Source: Charina bottae
Lineage: Eukaryota; Chordata; Lepidosauria; Squamata; Charinaidae
Length of the DNA stretch: 64,000 nt
Direction of reading: 5' to 3'
Assembly: GCA_023362775.1 (NCBI GenBank)
Contig: JALMGJ010000015.1
Span: 7,455,501 to 7,519,500 of the forward strand
Shown here: positions 56,683 through 64,000 of the stretch, piece by piece
Position numbering within the stretch: the stretch's first letter is position 1
Layout of the letters: every line of letters begins with the position of its first letter
The notes under the pieces: generated by a model
What the model was told of the DNA's origin: nothing
Databases searched by the model: none
The model's input: only the letters and a program-made list of their open reading frames with translations
Translations under genes and position numbers: made by a program

Positions 56683-56826
56683 CACCGCACTGCAGGATGC
56701 CATTTCTTTTACCCTCAGCATCACTTCCTGCCCAAATGTGGTGGGCCAAAAGACTTGGGAGACAAGTCCTCTGCTGCAGGCCTCTTGCGCCGTCAGCTTT
56801 CTTCCACAAAACAGCATCTCATTGGC
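56683..56826 (-). CDS. CDYL2: CDYL2 penultimate coding exon
   Basis: It encodes 48 residues, ANEMLFCGRKLTAQEACSRG then LVSQVFWPTTFGQEVMLRVK and EMASCSAV, part of the crotonase-like fold. Acceptor CTTGCAG|GCC (56827) and donor GTG|GTAAGA (56682), both phase 0. The sequence is almost unchanged from mammals, as expected for a chromatin co-repressor. CDY-family proteins keep the CoA-pocket fold, and catalytic activity is debated; the sequence alone does not settle it. Confidence 0.96.
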
Positions 56827-57084
56827 CTGCAAGGAGCAAATATATTTGAATAGGACAGCCTATTCTTCTCATCAGCGAAGAGCAAACACAAGATGACAGT
56901 GGACACACATTTGCACAAAACACACAGGGACCTATTCAGTGGTAGATGCAAATTTAGGATAAACAGAAAAATAAGGCCTCACACCACACTGGGAAAAATG
57001 AATCAGATGAAATACTCTTAAGTGTCTGTTTTGTCTGTGATCGTGGATGGGTAACCAAGGATCTGTCTTTTCCATTCTTATTTA

Positions 57085-57215
57085 TTTTATTTTTTATATT
57101 TAAATTTATATGACCGCCCATCTCCCCCAATCGGGGGACTCTGGGCGGCTTACAATAAAAACTACAATTAAAATACAGGTATAAAATTACAACAAACAAT
57201 ATAATATAATATAAT
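57085..57215 (-). mobile_element. L2 3' tail fragment
   Basis: A reversed L2 terminal stem (GACCGCCCATCTCCCCCAAT ... GACTCTGGGCGGCTTACAAT) with a TAATA-rich tail, in the short CDYL2 intron 56827-57599. Confidence 0.75.
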
Positions 57216-57599
57216 AAATAAGTATTTGATTTATTTGATTTTTAAACCTGATTTGGACTGGAGAGCTACTCAGAAACAGGAGCTTCAGAGAGAAAGTTGC
57301 CTCTTGACCATTAAACAGGCTCAAGCCTGCATATTTCAAATAATTATGTTTGCAAGCAACTGCTTCAACTGCTTTTCAGTAGCAAACAACGTGCAGCCAT
57401 CAATATTCGCTTTGTGCATACAAATCAGAAATCCAGAGGGGAAAGGACTGAGTTTAAGTTCATTTCTTTGGCGCAATATTCATCCATAAGGTCAGAAAGG
57501 AAATGTCCGGAGTAGAAGAGCACGTGAAGAAGTGCCCCTTGGGTGTCAGGCTATTTAACTGAAGTGGGGCCACAGAAACCCGAAAGAAAGCGGTCTTAC

Positions 57600-57810
57600 C
57601 AGAGCAACGCCCAATATCTGTGGAAACGTGTACGATGAACAGCCAGCAGGAGTGAGCCGAATGGTGGCATAGGGCGTTTGGAACCAGGCCTTTTCACTTG
57701 CCCAAACAATGTCACACAGTGGTAAGATTGAAGCCCCCAAGCCTAGAGCAGGGCCATTGATGGCAACCACAATGGGCTTCTTAAACTGAATAAAGGCTTT
57801 CACAAAATCC
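57600..57810 (-). CDS. CDYL2: CDYL2 coding exon (crotonase-domain core)
   Basis: After a split first codon it encodes DFVKAFIQFKKPIVVAINGP, ALGLGASILPLCDIVWASEK, AWFQTPYATIRLTPAGCSSY and TFPQILGVAL. The NGPALGLGASILPLCD segment is the crotonase oxyanion/CoA-pocket loop. Acceptor TTTTTAG|GGA (57811) and donor CTG|GTAAGA (57599). The exon is 211 bp. The preceding exon, with the FCSGLDYSYL segment and the chromodomain exons further upstream, was not found before 64000 and presumably lies beyond the right edge. Confidence 0.96.
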
Positions 57811-58557
57811 CTAAAAAGGAAGAGAGGGATGAACGTCACCATGAATTACAACTGCTTGCCCGGTACGTTTCATGAGAACTTTCTTCACTGCACCAGGCAG
57901 GACTCTGTAGAGTCAAGCTCTTTACATATTTCTCCAAAAGCCAATCAACGATTCTCAGCCCACTTTTTTCCTCACGGCGTATGGTAAGCAGAAAGAGAAC
58001 ACTTCTGAACATGGCTGTGCCATCGAAACCATAGTAACTCCATCTTGCCTTGGATTGTTGTCTTAATATTAATGGGAGGTTCCGTAGCTGTGGTTGATGT
58101 CCTTCAAAATGCAATGTACTTCTTGGTGGCTTTGCAGTATGAATAACTGACATTCATGCCACTAAAGAGATGGTTCAGCTGTAAGTCTTATCCCTCCCAA
58201 AAGGTTAACTGCTTGATATTTTGAGTTTTAAGATGATTCTTTCTTATCTCTTTCTCTCCCTCCCTCTTTATATGTTACTTCCTATACCAAAACATTAATC
58301 TAAAAGTGGAGCCGACAACCATGGCAGAATAAAGAGCCGGTGAGTAGACTGGCTCTTCATAATTCCTTTCCAGACAAGGAGAGGACTTGAGATCACCCAC
58401 AAGTACTCCATACAGTTGCTCCTCGTGAGGAGACAGCAAGACAGCAGTCTCTGGCAGGTTTAGAGCTCTGGGAGACAAGGGAATAGCCATCTTGCTCAAA
58501 CCGCAGTTGGTACCTTTAAAAGAACACTAAGTTTGCATACTTCCTTTTCTAATCACT
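57811..58557. other. CDYL2 intron, unassigned
   Basis: Two minus-strand frames (58153-57836 and 58499-58275) are open but match no CDYL2 exon or family I know and have no matching splice frame. Confidence 0.35.
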
Positions 58558-58911
58558 GTGGAGTCCTTGGTGCTCTCTGAGCCTGGTTGTTTTCTTGCAG
58601 ACATTTCATTGCCAGACTAGGCAACATCTTCAGTGCTAGAAGGGAGTGGGGTTTGCTCTCTGTTTATGTATAGTGGCTTGCCCTGCTTGTGTTGGTGGGG
58701 GTGTTGTTCTCTCCTTGGGAGCTGACACTGGAGGGCAGGGCATGCTGTCGTAGGCATTCATGCAGAAAGAATAGCTGTTCTTTGGTGGAGGTTTGCCTAC
58801 CTGCAAATCTCTCCCATTTGGGTGCTTTCTGGAGCGTTTGATGCCCATATGTGGCTCAGAGAGCACCAAGGACTCCACAGTTCAACCCTGAGCTACAAAT
58901 ATTCTCTTCGA
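58558..58911 (-). mobile_element. Short Penelope-like element with inverted ends
   Basis: 354 bp flanked by a perfect 13-bp duplication TTTTCTAATCACT (58545-58557 and 58912-58924). It starts GTGGAGTCCTTGGTGCTC and, near the other end, has the inverse GAGCACCAAGGACTCCAC followed by TTCAACCCTGAGCTACAAA. The middle holds the Penelope C-terminal peptide TTPPPTQAGQATIHKQRA (minus strand) also present at 33.3 kb. A hammerhead-like motif lies at 58590-58645. Confidence 0.85.
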
Positions 58912-58999
58912 TTTTCTAATCACTTTTGGAAATTGCTTATTAACTGCTTTTCAGCTATTAGGAACCTTTGGAAAGACAAGTTTTACGGCACCGTGTGGG

Positions 59000-60150
59000 T
59001 TTCCTTCAATCCTTAGTGAAAGAAGTTTTAAATATAAGTTTAAGGACTTAATTATTTTCTTTTGGAATAAACAGCAACAGGGTGATTAGAACTTTGATTT
59101 TGGAAAGTTATAAGTGGACTAAGGGTCCAGATGGATTTGAAGTAAGATTTTGGGATTAATTATAAGAATCCTTCTGATGGGAAAATGTTTTTGATTTGAA
59201 TTCTCTTTAAAAAAAATGATAGGATGAGACTTTGAAGGTTGGACACTAGAGGGAACCAGAAGGAACTACAGGTTACAATTAAAGGAGAAGAACACTTAAA
59301 TTTGACTTACTCATATAGAATGAAGCAAAATATTTTAACATTGGACACACTGAAGGATATTTTTGAACAATGGACCCAGAAGTTAATTTTAAGAGTGTAT
59401 GCCTCTATAGATAGACTGTGTTCCAAAGATGTTATGAAAGAGGAACAACTTTTCCCTGACAAGATTGAGACTGATCTGAAAGTGGATTTAAAAATGACAG
59501 GGTACGAGAATGATATGGAAAAAGATGCTACACTGGACATAGAAAAGACACCAGCTGATGTCTTAATAATTAAAAGGGATATACAAATAACAAACCAAGA
59601 AAGTGACCTGGATAATTTTCCTATATTGGATTTACAAAAGAGACTTGTTAAAGCTTTGAAGAAGTTTGTGAGAAGGGACAAAGAAAAAATGAAAAGAAAT
59701 CAAGTTCTACGACATTATTTGAAGGGACTAATGATCAAGATTGTTAAAAGTAAAAGGAAGGAATATAAAGTTGGTTTATTTGATCAAGGTTAAAATAGAT
59801 ATGTTGTTATCTCTGGTAACCCTTAATGGACTTTTGCTGACATCAGGACTGAAATGACAAGGCTTTATGGATTGTTTATAGATAAGAGATGGGATATGGG
59901 AAGAAGAGATCATTTGTTGTATTTTAAGAGAAGATGATAAGTTACTAAAATTGTTTATATTTGTGATGAAAGGGGAAGTCATTTCTTTATATGTTTCTTT
60001 TCTTTTTCTTTACTATATTCTTATTTTTCCTTTTCTATTTTTCTATTTTTTCATTTATGCACTTTCTATTTTTTCTATTATTTATTTTAGGTTGCATTAG
60101 TTTTTATCTTTTTAATTTTGACTTTTAATAAAATTACTATATATAAAAAC
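59000..60150 (+). mobile_element. Non-autonomous retroelement-like unit with a 184-codon ORF
   Basis: A unit with an A-rich leader, one ORF and a T-rich 3' UTR ending TTTTAATAAAATTACTATAT. The 3' part is repeated in reverse at 35655-36235. No RT is encoded. The 3' UTR style resembles squamate L1, so L1-driven mobilisation is plausible. Boundaries are approximate and no target duplication was identified. Confidence 0.5.
59239..59793 (+). CDS. 184-codon ORF of unknown function in a retroelement-like unit
   Basis: It is Lys- and Glu/Asp-rich, with a hydrophobic-heptad-like N-terminal half (LDTLKDIFEQWTQKLILRVY) and a basic C-terminus (LVKALKKFVRRDKEKMKRNQ, then KIVKSKRKEYKVG). The charge layout resembles a nucleic-acid-binding accessory protein such as L1 ORF1p, but I see none of the ORF1p core motifs found at 9.1 kb. 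An opposing minus-strand frame of 124 codons is probably its shadow. It lies in a CDYL2 intron, antisense to CDYL2. It may be a relic. Confidence 0.35.
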   Translation: MDTRGNQKELQVTIKGEEHLNLTYSYRMKQNILTLDTLKDIFEQWTQKLILRVYASIDRLCSKDVMKEEQLFPDKIETDLKVDLKMTGYENDMEKDATLDIEKTPADVLIIKRDIQITNQESDLDNFPILDLQKRLVKALKKFVRRDKEKMKRNQVLRHYLKGLMIKIVKSKRKEYKVGLFDQG

Positions 60151-60554
60151 ATTAATCATTTAAACATGTATTAATTCTGTTCATCCTTTTCATTTAAGAC
60201 ATGGATGAGCAACTTCAGGCCTGGAGCAAGCTGGGACTCCACAAGGCTTTTTATGTGGCTTTGAGTTCTCTTAACTGAGCAGCCCTTTCAACTACTGCCC
60301 AGTTTTGGTAAGCTTGAAAAAATTCAACTTAGTGTTTCTACACCTGTCAAAAACAGGAGAATGGGGGTTCCAGAAAATTTAGGTGTATTTTGGACATGAC
60401 TATTATCTACTTTCTCCTACCCTTCAGCTCCCTACATAGTCTCCAGTAACCTCATGCAGTTTCCAACCTGCAGATGTTCTGCACACCAAAGTGAAAACAA
60501 GCAAACAAACAAACAAATAAAAACCAGACAAGTATTGGAAGGAATCTCTTAGGT

Positions 60555-60761
60555 CAGAGCTTTCCAAACTTTTCATGTTGGTGACACACTTTTTAGACAT
60601 GCATCATTTTGCAACACACTCTTACAGCAGGGCACAAGGCAGGCACTAGGATCTGCACGGAATCCTGGCAGGGCAGGTTTGGAGGCGGCAGCAGCCACGA
60701 CACACCCAGACACTGCAGCCGACACACTAACGTGTCCCGACACACAGTTTGGAAAGCTCTC
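60555..60761. mobile_element. hAT-like MITE with one minisatellite unit
   Basis: 207 bp with a CAGAGCTTTCCAAAC left end, a right end mutated to CTCTC, and a perfect 8-bp duplication TCTTAGGT (60547-60554 and 60762-60769). Only one ~57-bp unit is present, making it the shortest form of the family here. Confidence 0.93.
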
Positions 60762-60769
60762 TCTTAGGT

Positions 60770-61524
60770 GATTCTGTGAAAATCGCAGACTCCTGAACTA
60801 GAATTAGAGAGAACTAGAGAAAACTTTTGGCACAGCTCAAAACAAAACTTTCAGAAATAGATGAAGCTGCTTTATACCTAATTAAGTCACTGGTCCATTG
60901 AGTTCAATGTTGGTTGCTGTCCAAGATTTCCAAATGGGAGTTTCTCTTGTCCCGAGTGATACTTATGGTCTGAACCTGGAATCTTCTGCATATAAAGCTT
61001 GTGTTTCAGCCCTGTACTATGCCTTCCCAAATGAAAATATATTGCTATTTGGTATAAACATAATTGGTATAAATGAACCATGATTACATGGCAGTTTGGG
61101 ATCAGTCCAACTGGGATAGCAGCACCCATAGCTTGCACCTGAAAACTGTCTTTCATATTATGTAGATTGGATTGAAACATAATATGAGATGTATGAGAAG
61201 AAGGCAATATTTTAACTTTGAGAGTCTATTTGCATGTAAATGAAGTCATTTCCCTAAGAAGAAAAATCTCCAAATGTTGCCTTAATAAGTCTGGGTAATA
61301 TAACAGAAACGTGATGGAGTCAAACCATGGGAAAATGCTAACAAAATTCAAAAAATAAGTTAAGAGAAAGATTGCTTTAGTTTTCTCCAAACTGGTGTTC
61401 TCAAGATATATTGAACTATAAGTCTCAGAGGACAGAGCTATGTGTGGCATCCATGAGCTATCACTTTGACTCTGATTTCAGGTTTGGACTTCTCATTGGT
61501 GAAAGATACTGTGTTTTTTATATC
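60770..61524. other. CDYL2 intron, unassigned
   Basis: No exon or repeat was recognised. Short frames on both strands overlap. Confidence 0.3.
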
Positions 61525-61815
61525 TAAGTCGCAGGTTTAGAGGTTCGAATCCCTAGCCCCGCGTGACGGAGTGAGCTCCCGCACTAGCTCCAGCTCTTGC
61601 CAACCTAGCAGTTCGAAAGCATGCAAATGCAAGTAGATTAATAGGTACCACTTCGGTGGGACGGTAACAGCATTCCGCGTGCATCATGCCGGCCACATGA
61701 CCGTGGAAGCGTCTTCGGACAACGCTGGCTCTTCGGCTAACAAACGGAGATGAGCACCGGCCCCTAGAGTTGGACATGACTGCACAAATGTGCGGGGGGA
61801 ACCTTTACCTATTGG
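61525..61815 (+). mobile_element. tRNA-derived SINE, second family
   Basis: Same family as 37301-37588. It retains a perfect B box (GAGGTTCGAATCCCTAG) and the BovB-like GAGTTGGACATGACTGCAC near its 3' end, then GGAACCTTTACCT. Confidence 0.85.
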
Positions 61816-62429
61816 TGTGTTATGTGGACCCATTCCTTTATTTCGTAACTGTTTGTCCTGCAGTGGAAAGGTCAATGGACATGATCATACCATGATTTTT
61901 GGGGGGGTATTTTGCAGGATTTGGGGGAGGGGTTTGATCAAAGAAAACTATATTAAATTTATTTTAAGGGTTATGCTACAGTTTTGATCATGTAACTTCT
62001 TGCACAGTGGTCAGAGGTGGGCTTTAGGGTGGGTCATAAAGAGGAGCTAAGGCTACGGAACCTTAGGTTCTGTGTTTCTCCTTTATTCAGCAAAGGCAAC
62101 GTCTTTTAATCTGGTTTCTCAGGGCTACCGGTCTCAAGGGAACTAGTTAGAAATCTTCTTGGGACATCTCCTGGCTGACAAAGAATTCCAGAATGGGGAG
62201 CAGAAGTCATGCCTCTCTCAACACACTACTAAAGTAGTAATTAGTAGGACCCAAAGTGAGGATGGATAACCAAACCAGAGCTAGGAGAATTCAGACAATC
62301 TTCATTTAATCAATACGGTGCCATTTGCACTGTTTGGAGGTCACAGAGTTTAAACTCTGGGTCTACTTCCTCTCTACTTCTCAGAGTTTCATCTCTGTAG
62401 GTCCAGCCTACATAGGTTTTCTAAAGAGT
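61816..62429. other. CDYL2 intron, unassigned
   Basis: No exon or repeat family was recognised with confidence. Confidence 0.3.
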
Positions 62430-64000
62430 AATTGAAGAATTGCCAGAAATGGATAGCCAATCTGATTCAGAAAAAAATTGAAGAATATTTAAATGGAGCA
62501 CCATTTACAAAATTTACAGACCAACAAAAAGAGGTTCTTATCTACCTGTAACAGAAGATGATATTGAAGAAACAATTGAACAATTTAAATTGAATAGAGT
62601 TTCAGAACCTGATGGAATCTCTGCAATTTACTATAAAACTTTCTAAGAAATTCTGACCAAACCTTTAACCTAAGCAATGAATGAAATCCAGGTACGTGAA
62701 GAACTTCCTTTGGCATGGAAAGAAACTTTTATTTCTTTGATTTATAAAAAAGAAAAGGGTTCAACTTATCCTGAAGCTTACAGACCTATCTCCTTATTGA
62801 ATGTGGACTACAAACTTTTTATGGCAATACTTGCAAAGAGACGAAATGGCCTCCTAACTGATATGATACATTCTGACCAGACTGTTTTGTTCTGAAGAAA
62901 GGTAAGAGAAATAATATCAGACATATCTTAAATGTTATTGACAAGACAAACAGAAGAACAAAAAATGGCTTTGATTTTCCTTTATGCTGAAAAAGCCTTT
63001 GACAATTTGGAATGACCATTCATGTTTGCCGTTCTGAAGAAAATGGGTTATGGCTCTAATTTTTTGACATCAATACAGAGTACTTATAAAGAATAAAAAG
63101 TCAACGAGGAATGGCCTTACCTTGCAGCAATGTACTATACTGAAAGGAACAAGACAGTGTTGTCCCTTCTTCATTTTGATTAGCATTACAACTAGGGGCA
63201 ATTTGAATACATCAAGAAAATAGAATTTCAGGAGTTAAATCTGTGGGATATTATTGCAGTCAAACCAACAATTCATGTTTTGCTAGAGAGGCACATGAAA
63301 GGGGGCGGAGGCTCACGGAGCTTTCCTAAGTAATTTCCTAGGAAGAACTCTGTGAGATCACTGCAGAGCTCAGACACCAATTCTAAGCTTAGATCTTCTA
63401 TTTTTGTAACTTAGTACTTTAAACCTGCCTTGACTTTACTACTGCAACTGCTGTTTTGAGACCTAGATTATGTGAGTAAACATTACGTTTATTTCAATCA
63501 CAAAACTGTGTGATTGTTATTTTAAGAGGGATAAAAGGGGTAATACCAGGAAAATCCCGTTACTTCAAAGCATCCTGGATTATTGTTTTCTAGAAGATTA
63601 AACCAACCTTGTCTTAAGCTTCCAAGTTTATGCTGCTAGGGATGGTACTCTGCTAATCTCACTCATGTGAGGAAGGAAGGATAATAACTAAATAATATAT
63701 CCTCTCCTAGTATCAAATTCCATTCCCACAAAATCAACTACACAAGAACATAAGCTGTAATTATTTTCTGATGATACTGTGCTCACAATTACTCAACCCA
63801 GAGAATCTTTAGTATCATTGGTGGAATATAGAGTTTGGTCTACTGAATTAATCAAGAAAAAACTCAAATGTTGGTATGGAATTTGACAGGATGAAAAGCA
63901 ACATGCCTATAGAGCAACAGGCTTTAACATTTCTGCCAAGAAGGTAAAATATTTAGGAATTTGTTTTTGAGAAAAAAGTTTTTTTTAAGATTATTCACCA
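62430..64000 (+). pseudogene. Decayed L1 ORF2 (RT region), truncated by window edge
   Basis: Frames give ELPLAWKETFISLIYKKEKG and STYPEAYRPISLLNVDYKLF, then ALIFLYAEKAFDNLE (motif A region, WD/FD partly kept), KKMGYGSNFLTSIQ, and later DDTVLTITQPRESLV (motif C region) and KKVKYLGICF. Stops and frameshifts are frequent. About 400 bp of non-L1 DNA (roughly 63285-63690) interrupts it and could be an LTR-type insertion, though its ends were not resolved. The element continues past 64000. Confidence 0.75.

Noticed and set aside
58275..58499. 74-codon minus-strand ORF considered as an upstream CDYL2 exon
   Set aside because: No match to the expected CDYL2 segment (FCSGLDYSYL region) and no phase-compatible donor joining to 57810.

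Overview
The window looks like nuclear DNA of a squamate reptile, most likely a snake. It has vertebrate genes split by GT-AG introns, two full-length BovB (RTE) LINEs, tRNA-derived SINEs whose 3' ends resemble BovB, many L2/CR1 3' ends with microsatellite tails, Penelope-like elements and abundant hAT and Tigger-type MITEs. No prokaryotic signals, rRNA, tRNA gene or CRISPR array were seen. All calls come from reading the sequence; no database was searched.

Two host genes are supported. CMC2 (+ strand) has three coding exons at 4694-4774, 20410-20481 and 22284-22364. They give a 77-residue twin-CX9C protein, followed by a poly(A) signal at 22460. CDYL2 (- strand) has its last three coding exons at 57600-57810, 56683-56826 and 53102-53260. 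These encode the C-terminal half of the crotonase-like domain, and a long 3' UTR probably ends near 48385. The genes converge, with about 26 kb of repeat-rich intergenic DNA between them.

Layout: 1-4693 is repeat-poor DNA with two L2 fragments and a Penelope end, upstream of or within the 5' part of CMC2. CMC2 intron 4775-20409 holds an L1 split by two BovB copies (5164-8356 with an intact 1000-codon ORF; 9711-12917 with two frameshifts), and a SINE split by a 445-bp insert made mostly of 172-bp inverted arms. 22.5-48.4 kb is intergenic, with solo LTRs, nested hAT elements, a Penelope fragment with RT and GIY-YIG parts, Tigger MITEs and a 340-bp (TA)-rich block. 48.4-53.1 kb is the CDYL2 3' UTR. 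53.3-64 kb is CDYL2 introns, with a short Penelope copy, an unassigned retroelement-like unit with a 184-codon ORF, and a decayed L1 running off the right edge.

Most notable: hammerhead-ribozyme-like motifs in three Penelope copies, with a compensatory stem change; a hAT-like MITE family carrying an internal minisatellite of variable copy number; a MITE pair with exchanged target-site duplications; an intact BovB ORF with YTDD instead of YADD; and a convergent pair of CTCF-like motifs between the two genes.
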